A program made the translations under genes and the position numbers. DNA of 7,401 nucleotides, from positions 1 through 7,401 of the forward strand of contig SFCP01000093.1 of NCBI GenBank assembly GCA_004558535.1, written 5' to 3'. The notes below the pieces were generated by a model, which was given only the letters and a program-made list of their open reading frames with translations, was not told the DNA's origin and searched no databases. Source of the DNA: Bacteroidales bacterium (GTDB taxonomy: Bacteria > Bacteroidota > Bacteroidia > Bacteroidales > Bacteroidaceae). This document shows, piece by piece, positions 1 to 6,107 of the stretch. How positions within the stretch are numbered: position 1 is the stretch's first letter; each line of letters starts with the position of its first letter.

Positions 1-405
1 AGTGAAGCTGCGGTTGAGGCCGGTCTGGGTCTTGGCGCGGATCCACAGGACGCGGTCGCTGCTCATGTTGGCTTCTTTCACTGCCTCCTCGAAGTCGGTG
101 ACGGTGCGCATTTCCTTGGCATTTACCTGCATGATGATGATGCCTTTGGTGATGCCGGCGTCCATCATTTTGCCGCTCTTGACTGCCGTGACTACCAATC
201 CGTAGCGCAGGTTGAGTTCGGTCTTTTCTTCATCGGTGAGGGGGCGGAGGGCGGCTCCCATCTGCTCGCTGTCGATGCTTTCTACCGTGCCCGTCGTGCC
301 TTGCACGTTGCGCAGCGTCAAGGTTACTTTTTTCGTCTTCTTGTCGCGGATGTATGTCACGGAGACTTTGTCACCCGGTCGGTGGTTGACCAATACTTCT
401 GCCAT
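1..405 (-). pseudogene. htrA: Out-of-frame C-terminal part of the HtrA protease (end of PDZ1, PDZ2), runs off the window
   Basis: Downstream of the duplication, the original reading frame stays open for 135 codons from the ATG at 405-403 (MAEVLVNHRPGDKVSVTYI...) to base 1, with no stop. It holds the last strand of PDZ1 and a recognisable second PDZ domain, with RYGLVVTAVKSGKMMDAGI followed by GIIIMQVNAKEM. Joined to the upstream part by removing one 25-bp copy, it gives a normal two-PDZ DegP-type protein. The lack of other stops or frameshifts suggests that the break is recent, reversible or artefactual rather than old decay. The ATG inside the duplicated unit could in principle restart translation, but such a fragment would have no signal peptide and would stay in the cytoplasm. 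The true C-terminus lies outside the window. Confidence 0.85.
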
Positions 406-1432
406 TTCGCCGAATTTTTCCTTCTGCCATTTCGCCGAATTTTTCCAAGGGCTTTCCGTCGATGGCTGTAATCACGTCGCCCGACTGCATGCCGGCTTCT
501 GCGGCAGCGCCTCCCTCGACGACATCGTTGATGTAGATACCTGTCACGGTGCCCAAGTCGGGCTCGTTGCCCTTTTCACGCTGTTGGTCAATGTAGGCAC
601 TGACGTCTGTGCCCGTGATGCCCAAAACGGCACGCTGCACAATGCCAAATTCCTTTAGATCGGCCACGACCTTGTTCATGATACTGGTCGGGATGGCAAA
701 TCCGTAGCCTGTGAAGCTGCCCGTTTGGGAATAGAGGGCGGCGTTGATGCCCACCAGTTCTCCCTTGGCGTTGACCAAGGCACCGCCCGAATTGCCGGGG
801 TTGATGGCTGCATCGGTCTGGATGTAGGATTCGATGGACTGGCGTGTGCCCAGTGAGCGGGCTTTGGCGCTCACGATACCTGCGGTGACTGTCGATGTCA
901 GTCCGTAGGGATTGCCGATGGCCAGCACCCATTCACCCAGTCGCAGGTCATCGGAATTGGCCACGGTGATGGCGGGCAGGTCCTTGGCTTCGATTTTCAG
1001 CAGGGCGAGGTCGGTCGATGCGTCCAAGCCGATGATGCGGGCCTTGAACTCGCGGTTGTCGCTCAGCTTTACCTGCAGTTCATCGGCTCCCTCCACCACG
1101 TGGTTGTTGGTGACGATATAGCCGTCGGCCGACAGTATGACGCCCGAACCTGCACCTTGGCGTTTGGGGGTCTCTACGCGGCGCTGCGAGCGACCGCCGT
1201 TGCCGCGACCGAAGAAGTCGCCAAAGAAATCCTCGAAGGGGTCGTAGTAGTCTACCATCTGGGTCTTGCTATTAATGGTCACCTTGATGTAGACAACAGA
1301 GTTGATGGCTTTTTCGGTGGCAATCGTCAGGTCGACGGGTTGTGCGGGAGTCTGCGCTTTTACATGGGGAGTAGCTGTGAACAGCAGGAGGGCCAAAAGT
1401 CCTGCTCCCCAAAGACGATGGTTGATTTTCAT
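371..1432 (-). CDS. htrA: HtrA/DegP-family periplasmic serine protease, truncated by frameshift
   Basis: This is a trypsin-like protease and chaperone of the DegP/DegQ/HtrA family, which handles misfolded proteins in the periplasm. Residues 1-26 form a signal peptide (basic start, hydrophobic core, likely cut after VKA). The protease domain spans about 35-260. All three catalytic residues are visible: His111 in TNNHVV, Asp141 in STDLALL and Ser215 in NPGNSGGAL. An aromatic/acidic loop (PFEDFFGDFFG, 65-75) resembles that of Bacteroidales homologues. PDZ1 starts near 265 and is broken at residue 337 by a 25-bp tandem duplication. After it come 16 aberrant residues (GKIRRNGRSIGQPPTG) and a TGA stop. 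The product is 353 residues, while one repeat copy would give at least 469. The protease core could still fold and cut, but family knowledge suggests that PDZ loss impairs substrate recognition and cage assembly. The family and the frameshift are certain; its effect in the cell is inferred. Confidence 0.93.
   Translation of the reverse strand: MKINHRLWGAGLLALLLFTATPHVKAQTPAQPVDLTIATEKAINSVVYIKVTINSKTQMVDYYDPFEDFFGDFFGRGNGGRSQRRVETPKRQGAGSGVILSADGYIVTNNHVVEGADELQVKLSDNREFKARIIGLDASTDLALLKIEAKDLPAITVANSDDLRLGEWVLAIGNPYGLTSTVTAGIVSAKARSLGTRQSIESYIQTDAAINPGNSGGALVNAKGELVGINAALYSQTGSFTGYGFAIPTSIMNKVVADLKEFGIVQRAVLGITGTDVSAYIDQQREKGNEPDLGTVTGIYINDVVEGGAAAEAGMQSGDVITAIDGKPLEKFGEMAEGKIRRNGRSIGQPPTG
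396..445. repeat. Perfect 25-bp tandem duplication causing a frameshift
   Basis: Bases 396-420 and 421-445 are identical 25-base units, starting CTTCTGCCATTT and ending GAATTTTTC on the plus strand, placed head to tail with no spacer. Because 25 is not a multiple of three, the second copy adds one base of phase to the protease gene. It converts the minus-strand reading EKFGEMAEVLVNHRPGD into EKFGEMAEGKIRRNGRS and an early stop. Collapse to one copy would restore the frame. No third or degenerate copy flanks it. Confidence 0.97.
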
Positions 1433-1476
1433 GTGTAGTTATGTTTAGGTTTTTGTTAGAGTGTAGAAATTGTCCG

Positions 1477-1484
1477 CAAAATTA
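1477..1484 (-). promoter_or_regulatory. Candidate -7 element for the HtrA gene
   Basis: The minus strand reads TAATTTTG, an exact match to the Bacteroidetes primary sigma -7 consensus TAnnTTTG. It lies 44 bases upstream of the HtrA start codon, which would give a leader of roughly 35-40 nt. I see no TTTG at the expected -33 distance, so the call rests on one element. No Shine-Dalgarno-like sequence precedes the ATG, which is usual in this phylum. Confidence 0.45.
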
Positions 1485-1612
1485 AACTATCAGGGAAAAC
1501 CTGCCTTGCGTTCTGCTCTGAAATTCATTTGCAAGTAGAGTTTTTTAACACACGGCTGCTCTCCGTTAACGCCGATTTATAGGAAAGGCAGTTTTGCAGC
1601 CGTCCTGTTGCC

Positions 1613-1660
1613 TGTAGAAAAGCATTCGCCGCCCCTCCGGATAGGGGAGGACGGCGAATG
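1613..1660 (-). terminator. Intrinsic terminator after the secreted-protein gene
   Basis: CATTCGCCG (1623-1631) and CGGCGAATG (1652-1660) form a perfect 9-bp outer stem. The GC-rich interior can pair further with a mismatch, a wobble and a bulged A. On the minus strand the stem is followed by CTTTTCTAC, a short T-rich tract, and it begins 23 bases past the stop codon of the 168-aa gene. It therefore fits as that gene's terminator and would insulate the protease gene from read-through. The T-tract is short. Confidence 0.7.
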
Positions 1661-1682
1661 TAGGTTGGTCGGGGCGGGACAA

Positions 1683-2189
1683 TCAAGGGGTGACGCGCAC
1701 CATGGTAAATTCTGAAGCGGTCTTGCCCAGTTTCCTGCCTTGCACCCTGCGGATATTGTTGGTTCCTACAGCCTTGTAGGACAGCGTGCTGTCATTGAGC
1801 ATGCAGATCTCGACGGTTTGCGAATCGGCGCCTTGGTCGTTGCTAAATCGCAGGGTGGCTTTGTTGCCCTCAATGTGGTGTGACACCAGCAGCCATGTGC
1901 CGTAGATGCGGCCGTTCAGGTATCCGTGCATCTTTCCGAGGAAGCTGAATCCCGGTGCAGAGAGGCTTGCTTCGTATAAATCTATATATAGGTTGAATCC
2001 GTGCTCGCTGTTGGTGAAATGTCCCTTGAAGGGAGCTTCCATGCCGGGTATGCTGTCGCTTGTAGTGGCTGCAAGTGTGGCTTGGTGCTTGCTGTCGGCT
2101 GTGCCATGGCTGTGTGCGCAGAGCGATAGGGCGGCGGTGCAGGTCAGCAGTCCTGTCATGCAGCTACAGAGGAGGGTTCGATGCGTCAT
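1683..2189 (-). CDS. Small exported protein of unknown function
   Basis: I do not recognise this 168-residue protein. A hydrophobic segment at 11-24, after a basic start, looks like a signal peptide. It ends in LSLC-AHSHG, so cleavage near residue 25 or lipidation at Cys24 are both possible, although LSLC is a poor lipobox. A short Thr/Ser/Ala-rich linker (30-50) leads to a mature domain (about 53-166) of alternating hydrophobic and polar stretches such as FNLYIDLYEASL, GYLNGRIYGTWLLVS and NKATLRFSND. This suggests a compact all-beta fold, possibly barrel-like; that is inference from pattern only. The reading frame is clean, with 250-bp gaps on both sides and its own terminator. Met11 is a possible alternative start but would lose the basic N-region of the signal peptide. 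No promoter of the TAnnTTTG type is visible upstream. Confidence 0.75.
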   Translation of the reverse strand: MTHRTLLCSCMTGLLTCTAALSLCAHSHGTADSKHQATLAATTSDSIPGMEAPFKGHFTNSEHGFNLYIDLYEASLSAPGFSFLGKMHGYLNGRIYGTWLLVSHHIEGNKATLRFSNDQGADSQTVEICMLNDSTLSYKAVGTNNIRRVQGRKLGKTASEFTMVRVTP

Positions 2190-2439
2190 AGTTGTAGGGG
2201 TATAAAGATTGGAAGGCGGTTTTTGATGTTTGGACGCCTGCCTTTTTCGGTGAATGGGCAGGGAATTATTTAGTTTAAGTACTTGAATAGGAATAGATGC
2301 CTGATAGGCTGAAATACAGGGCTATAATTCCTTTTCTGTCAACTTTCCCCGGTGCGTCTGACCAGCGGTGGCTTTCTTTTGGCTGTATGGTATGGGCAGG
2401 GATTGAGGATTGGAGCATCGCCCGGCTTGTAAGGGGCGG
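2190..2439. other. Intergenic spacer with no recognised gene
   Basis: This 250-base gap separates the FHA gene from the secreted-protein gene, both on the minus strand. I see no credible ORF, no TAnnTTTG match and no T-tailed hairpin. Two small inverted repeats are present: CCTGCC/GGCAGG (2237-2242 with 2257-2262), and CGCCC/GGGCG just after the FHA stop codon. Neither is followed by a T-run on the minus strand, so I do not call them terminators. Confidence 0.5.
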
Positions 2440-2952
2440 TTATTCCTCCTCGCAGTGTTCGCGGAAGATGAGGGTAGTGGCTCCCAGCGTAATGATATCT
2501 CCCTCGTTGAGCAAGACCTGTTCCTTAGGTCCGAGGATATGGTCCATGTAGTAGGTGCCGGTGATGGAACGTGCGTCGCGCAGCAGGTATTTCCAGTCGC
2601 CGGCGGGTGTTTGCTTGGCTGTGATTACGCAGTGGGTAGTGTCTACGCTTGGATCCACCGTCTTGATGGGTGCGTTGAGGTGAGACCCTTTTACGTAGCG
2701 TCCGATGACGTTGTCGCCTTTGGCCAGCGGGATGACCTGTTTGAAGTGGAAGGCATTTTCGATGACGGTGAGCGCAGCCGGCGTGGCTGTCTCCTCATCT
2801 TCAGTTTCGGTCGGGAGGGTGCGTTCGGGGATTCTCAGTTTGAATTGCTTGTGGCATTCTGTGCACTCAAAGACCAGGACGCTCCCCGGCTGGTAGCGTG
2901 TTTCGTCAAAGGGGATGATGGTTTCACATTTGGGGCATCTGATACGTTTCAT
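2440..2952 (-). CDS. Zinc-ribbon and FHA domain protein
   Basis: This 170-residue cytoplasmic protein has two parts. At the N-terminus, Cys6-x2-Cys9 and Cys30-x2-Cys33 form a small zinc ribbon of the MJ0042-like type (IRCPKC ... FECTECHKQFKLRIP). An acidic Thr/Glu linker (44-58) follows. The rest (about 65-165) is a forkhead-associated domain, a fold that usually binds phosphothreonine peptides. Its core is readable: Gly84-Arg85 (VIGRYVKGS), Ser102 and His107 (PSVDTTHCVI), the TGTYYM turn at 131-136 and the closing strands LLNEGDIITLGATTLIF. The usual Asn of the N-G-T turn is Thr131 here, so phosphopeptide binding may be altered. There is no signal peptide or membrane segment. It lies 67 bases downstream of the SPOR gene, behind a hairpin. 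Partner and pathway are unknown; domain identity is secure. Confidence 0.9.
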   Translation of the reverse strand: MKRIRCPKCETIIPFDETRYQPGSVLVFECTECHKQFKLRIPERTLPTETEDEETATPAALTVIENAFHFKQVIPLAKGDNVIGRYVKGSHLNAPIKTVDPSVDTTHCVITAKQTPAGDWKYLLRDARSITGTYYMDHILGPKEQVLLNEGDIITLGATTLIFREHCEEE

Positions 2953-2961
2953 CTGCGCTAA

Positions 2962-3004
2962 TATAATAAAACAAGTTAGAGAAGTGGCTGTCCTCTAACT
3001 TGTT
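2962..3004 (-). terminator. Terminator hairpin between the SPOR and FHA genes
   Basis: AACAAGTTAGAG (2970-2981) and CTCTAACTTGTT (2993-3004) form a perfect 12-bp stem with an 11-nt loop. On the minus strand the stem runs into TTTTATTATA, a T-rich tail. It begins 15 bases after the stop codon of the SPOR gene and ends 17 bases before the FHA start codon. It should stop or attenuate SPOR transcripts. The FHA gene would then need read-through or its own promoter in this short gap, and I find no clear one. Confidence 0.75.
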
Positions 3005-3019
3005 ATGGTTTTATGCTTC

Positions 3020-4024
3020 TTATAATTCGAGTACCCATGCCTCGGCAAAGTGCTTGCTTTCGCGGCGTAGTTCGTTGAGTCGGGCGTAGGCGGCGGCTTC
3101 ATCGGCAAACCTGCCAAATATGACGCGCACCATTTTCCCTTTTTCAAGGACTTGGGCGTCCGTATAGCCCTCTTCGCAAAGTTTGTCACGGTAGGCCGTG
3201 GCATTTTTCAGGGGGACTTGGCTGACCAGGACAAGGGTGAATTTCTCCGAATCCGTTGTAGTGCAGGCTGTATGCGGCTCCATGACTTCCTCTGCCGGGG
3301 ATGTTGTTTCCGGCAGGTCTGTGGTCACCTGCTCCGGCGCCTTGTTTGATGCTTTCGGAGCTTTGGGTGCTTTTTCCTGTACGGGAGTGCTTATGCAGGG
3401 CAGCATCGAAGCCATTTTGGGCGCATTCTGCGGTATCTGTCCCAGGGGGGTGGCCCACAGGAAGTAGAAGAGAAAGGCTATGACGGCTGCGGCGGCGTAG
3501 TTCACCAAATGTTTGTTGAGTCGCAGGGTGTAGTTCTTGTCCTTGCCAGCCTTGCCGGAGGCATTTGCCGGATTTTGTGTACCGGAATCCGTGGATGCGG
3601 CGGCCGCAAGGGGCAGTTGGCGGAAAGCATCCAGCCCGTAGAGGGTGGGAGAGAGGACTCCCGCTTCATTGGGCGTGAAGTCGTAGCGGCCATCTACGCC
3701 GAGGAGAAGCTTACCAATGTTTCCGATTTCCAGTTCTCCCTCCGCCTGCAGCTCGCTCTTCAGGGCTGCGACCGTTTCCTCTATCATAGCCGTGGCTTCC
3801 GGGAAGCTGACATCGTAGGCCAGCATGTAGCTTTGTACCAGCAAGCCGTCGTTGAGCGACAGCAGGGGGTTGAATCCCACCCGGCGGTGGGGAGGCAGGA
3901 ACAAATCCTCGCCCTCTACCATGCGGGCAGCCACATAGCCAGCCACGAAACCGCCCAAGCCGGGGACGATGACGCAGTTGTGCTCCAAAAGCAGGGATTC
4001 TATGTGTTTTGCCAGTACATTCAT
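3020..4024 (-). CDS. HU-CCDC81-like and SPOR domain membrane protein
   Basis: This 334-residue bitopic protein belongs to a family characteristic of Bacteroidetes. Residues 1-135 match the tandem CCDC81-like HU-fold domains (HIESLLLEHNCVIVPGLGGF near 7-26, then PPHRRVGFNPLLSLNDGLL at 44-62). A basic stretch (KDKNYTLRLNK, 161-171) precedes one transmembrane helix at about 173-192 (YAAAAVIAFLFYFLW), suggesting the N-terminus faces the cytoplasm. A Pro/Lys/Ala/Thr-rich linker (195-258) leads to a SPOR domain (261-334: KFTLVLVSQVPLKNA, MVRVIFGRFADEAAAYARL, WVLEL). In other bacteria SPOR domains bind peptidoglycan with denuded glycan strands, often at division sites. The layout implies a link between a cytoplasmic HU-like module and the cell wall; DNA or protein binding by the HU part is inferred. 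The start fits the family N-terminus as I recall it. Confidence 0.93.
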   Translation of the reverse strand: MNVLAKHIESLLLEHNCVIVPGLGGFVAGYVAARMVEGEDLFLPPHRRVGFNPLLSLNDGLLVQSYMLAYDVSFPEATAMIEETVAALKSELQAEGELEIGNIGKLLLGVDGRYDFTPNEAGVLSPTLYGLDAFRQLPLAAAASTDSGTQNPANASGKAGKDKNYTLRLNKHLVNYAAAAVIAFLFYFLWATPLGQIPQNAPKMASMLPCISTPVQEKAPKAPKASNKAPEQVTTDLPETTSPAEEVMEPHTACTTTDSEKFTLVLVSQVPLKNATAYRDKLCEEGYTDAQVLEKGKMVRVIFGRFADEAAAYARLNELRRESKHFAEAWVLEL

Positions 4025-4029
4025 GGGGG

Positions 4030-4037
4030 CAAAGGTA
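4030..4037 (-). promoter_or_regulatory. Candidate -7 element directly before the SPOR gene start codon
   Basis: The minus strand reads TACCTTTG, an exact TAnnTTTG match, followed by only five C residues and then the ATG at 4024. If used, transcription would start at or next to the start codon, giving a leaderless or nearly leaderless mRNA. No TTTG is present at the -33 distance, so it may be a chance match. Confidence 0.35.
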
Positions 4038-4200
4038 GCGATATTTTTGAAAAGCGCACCGCCGGCTTATGCACTTTTTTGGAAATATTTTCTTAGCTTT
4101 TTGATATAGTGATAGTTGCGCCTGTTATTTTTTTTTTCGGTGGCTGCAGGGGTTGGTCCGAACGCCTTCCGGGCCTTGCCGCCAATCCTCGCGCGTGTGT

Positions 4201-4227
4201 GCATCCGTGTCTTTCATTGACGGATGT
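4201..4227. repeat. Inverted repeat in the divergent promoter region
   Basis: GCATCCGT (4201-4208) and ACGGATGT (4220-4227) pair over 7 bp plus one wobble, around an 11-nt spacer. The repeat sits about 60 bases upstream of the asnB -33 element. No T-run follows on either strand, so it is not a typical terminator. An operator for a dimeric regulator or a fortuitous repeat are both possible. Confidence 0.4.
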
Positions 4228-4286
4228 GCTGAAAAATCCAAGCTGTGTACGTTCTCTTTCGTTTTGGTGGGTATTTTGTGGCTTGT

Positions 4287-4321
4287 TTTGCAAAAGGAAA
4301 GAATATTTATTTATAACTTTG
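4287..4321 (+). promoter_or_regulatory. asnB promoter, Bacteroidetes type
   Basis: TTTG (4287-4290) and TAACTTTG (4314-4321) match the Bacteroidetes -33 (TTTG) and -7 (TAnnTTTG) elements exactly. The 23-base spacing is at the long end of what is usual. Transcription would start near 4326-4330, leaving a leader of about 80 nt before the asnB ATG. There is no recognisable Shine-Dalgarno sequence; the bases before the ATG are A-rich, as is common in this phylum. Confidence 0.75.
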
Positions 4322-4407
4322 CAGGCTGTAAGGGGGCGACGGGAGGCCCTGCCGGCCTGCTGCGTTAATTCAAAGTCAAAAATACTACCTTAAAACAAAC
4401 TATTGCC

Positions 4408-6072
4408 ATGTGCGGAATAGCCACAATTTTTGGAATAAGTAAGCAAACGCCCGAACTGCGTCAGAAAGCATTGGGCATGAGTAAGTCCTTGCGCCACCGT
4501 GGACCCGATTGGAGCGGCATCTACTGCGGCAAGTCGGCCATCCTGTGCCACGAGCGCCTCTCGATTGTAGACCCGCAGAGCGGTGGACAGCCGCTGTTTT
4601 CGCCCGACAGGAAGCAAATCCTGGCTGTAAACGGAGAGATCTACAATCATGCCGACATCCGGCGACGCTATGCGGGACGTTATGAATTTTCCACAGGTTC
4701 GGATTGTGAGGTCATCCTTGCGCTGTATCGCGATAAGGGAATACATTTTTTGGAAGAGTTGAACGGAATATTCGCTTTTGCCCTTTACGATGAAGAAAAG
4801 GACGATTTCCTTATCGCCCGAGACCCGATAGGCGTCATACCTTTATATATAGGACACGACAAGGACGGTCTTACCTATGTCGCCTCCGAACTCAAGGCAC
4901 TCGAGGGGCGCTGCGACAGCTACGAACCCTTCCTTCCCGGCCACTACTACTTGGGAAGCAAGGGGGAGATGACGCGATGGTACCAGCGCGACTGGATGGA
5001 GTACGAAGCGGTCAAGGACAATGGAGCTGCTGCCGCCGATGTGCGCGATGCTCTGGAGGCCTCCGTCAAGCGCCAACTCATGAGTGATGTCCCCTATGGC
5101 GTACTGCTGTCCGGCGGATTGGACAGTTCGATAATTTCGGCCGTAGCCAAAAAGTTTGCAGCCCGACGCGTGGAGAGCGGCGACAGCCAGGCGGCGTGGT
5201 GGCCCAGCCTTCATTCGTTTGCCGTGGGACTGAAGGGCGCACCCGACTTGGCCAAGGCCCGCGAAGTGGCAGATCATATCGGCACTGTGCATCATGAAAT
5301 CAACTATACCATTCAGGAGGGACTGGATGCCCTGCGCGATGTCATCTACTTCATCGAGACCTATGATGTCACTACGGTCCGTGCGTCCACACCTATGTAT
5401 CTGTTGGCACGGGTTATCAAGTCGATGGGCATCAAGATGGTCCTGTCGGGTGAGGGTGCCGACGAAATCTTCGGAGGTTACCTTTATTTCCACAAGGCAC
5501 CCAATGCGCGCGCCTTTCACGAGGAGACGGTGCGAAAGCTCTCGAAGTTGCACCTCTATGATTGCCTTAGAGCCAACAAGAGTCTGTCGGCGTGGGGCGT
5601 AGAGGGGCGTGTGCCCTTCCTGGACAAGGAGTTCCTGGATGTGGCGATGCGGTTGAATCCCGCCGCCAAGATGTGTCCCGGCACAGTGCCCGAGAAGAAA
5701 ATACTGCGCGAGGCTTTCGAGGACCTGTTGCCCGAAAGCGTGGCATGGCGTCAGAAGGAGCAATTCAGCGACGGCGTGGGATATTCCTGGATCGACACCT
5801 TGAAGGAAATTACGGCTGCTGCAGTCAGCGATGAGGAGATGGCGCACGCAGCCCAGCGGTTCCCCATCAATCCGCCCCGCAACAAGGAGGAATACTACTA
5901 CCGTTCAATCTTCGAGGAGTACTTCCCCAGCGAAAGCGCAGCCCGATGTGTGCCGAGTGTGCCGAGTGTGGCCTGCTCCACCGCCGAGGCTTTGGCATGG
6001 GACGAGCAGTTCCGGCAAATGAATGAACCGAGCGGCCGCGCCGTGTCGGGCGTACACGAACACGCGCTCTAA
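4408..6072 (+). CDS. asnB: Asparagine synthase B, glutamine-hydrolysing
   Basis: The enzyme makes asparagine from aspartate, ATP and glutamine in the cytoplasm (EC 6.3.5.4). The N-terminal Ntn glutaminase domain (2 to about 195) has Cys2 as nucleophile right after Met1 (MCGI), which fixes the start. It also shows the substrate-pocket motifs RHRGPDWSG (29-37), RLSIVDP (50-56), VNGEIYNH (74-81) and GSDCE (97-101). The C-terminal synthetase domain carries the ATP pyrophosphatase P-loop SGGLDSS (235-241), the LSGEGADEIFGGY motif (346-358) and EGRVPFLD (399-406). It ends in a conserved C-terminal tail (VPSVPSVACSTAEALAWDEQF). At 554 residues it is full length for bacterial AsnB, and no key residue is missing. 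It has its own promoter, is divergent from the SPOR gene and is followed by a separate fba promoter, so it is probably monocistronic. Confidence 0.97.
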   Translation: MCGIATIFGISKQTPELRQKALGMSKSLRHRGPDWSGIYCGKSAILCHERLSIVDPQSGGQPLFSPDRKQILAVNGEIYNHADIRRRYAGRYEFSTGSDCEVILALYRDKGIHFLEELNGIFAFALYDEEKDDFLIARDPIGVIPLYIGHDKDGLTYVASELKALEGRCDSYEPFLPGHYYLGSKGEMTRWYQRDWMEYEAVKDNGAAAADVRDALEASVKRQLMSDVPYGVLLSGGLDSSIISAVAKKFAARRVESGDSQAAWWPSLHSFAVGLKGAPDLAKAREVADHIGTVHHEINYTIQEGLDALRDVIYFIETYDVTTVRASTPMYLLARVIKSMGIKMVLSGEGADEIFGGYLYFHKAPNARAFHEETVRKLSKLHLYDCLRANKSLSAWGVEGRVPFLDKEFLDVAMRLNPAAKMCPGTVPEKKILREAFEDLLPESVAWRQKEQFSDGVGYSWIDTLKEITAAAVSDEEMAHAAQRFPINPPRNKEEYYYRSIFEEYFPSESAARCVPSVPSVACSTAEALAWDEQFRQMNEPSGRAVSGVHEHAL

Positions 6073-6088
6073 AGCGGCGGCGCTCCAA

Positions 6089-6107
6089 AAAAAGTTCGAA
6101 ACTTTTT
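6089..6107 (+). terminator. Weak AT-rich terminator-like stem after asnB
   Basis: AAAAAGTT (6089-6096) and AACTTTTT (6100-6107) form an 8-bp stem with a CGA loop, 17 bases past the asnB stop codon. The 3' arm doubles as the T-tract. Being nearly all A-T, it would be a weak terminator on its own. Its 3' arm overlaps the -33 element of the next promoter, so it may simply be part of the promoter's AT-rich upstream region. Confidence 0.4.

Larger units (their letters stand above)
4025..4407. other. Divergent intergenic region between the SPOR gene and asnB
   Basis: These 383 bases separate two divergently transcribed genes. Near the left end is a candidate -7 box for the SPOR gene; at the right is a good promoter and an 80-odd-nt leader for asnB. 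Between them lie a run of ten T residues (4128-4137) and an inverted repeat, GCATCCGT with ACGGATGT (4201-4208 and 4220-4227). No ORF here resembles a gene, and there is no tRNA or known RNA that I recognise. The asnB leader contains a small AGGCC/GGCCT hairpin (4344-4348 with 4354-4358) of doubtful meaning. Confidence 0.6.

Noticed and set aside
396..445. The paired 25-base units as part of a CRISPR or mobile-element end
   Set aside because: There are only two copies, with no spacer between them. They lie inside a coding sequence and no cas, transposase or inverted ends are nearby.
421..450. Programmed ribosomal frameshifting to bridge the HtrA break
   Set aside because: Restoring the frame needs a +1 shift. 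The site has only a run of five A residues, no classic slippery heptamer and no clear stimulatory stem. A 25-bp duplication explains the shift fully.
2410..2961. A 183-codon plus-strand open frame
   Set aside because: It shadows the FHA gene on the other strand, whose cysteine pairs and FHA core are clear.
4128..4137. Run of ten T residues as a plus-strand terminator
   Set aside because: No stable stem directly precedes it, and no plus-strand gene lies upstream of it in the window.
4843..5847. A 334-codon open frame on the minus strand
   Set aside because: It lies wholly antisense to asnB, whose catalytic motifs and start are unmistakable. The antisense product shows no domain I recognise and is explained by the codon bias of the real gene.
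5951..5968. Two tandem 9-bp TGCCGAGTG units near the end of asnB
   Set aside because: They are in frame and encode the VPSVPSV part of a C-terminal tail that is conserved in AsnB proteins (compare VPGGPSVACSS as I recall it in E. coli), so this is normal coding sequence.
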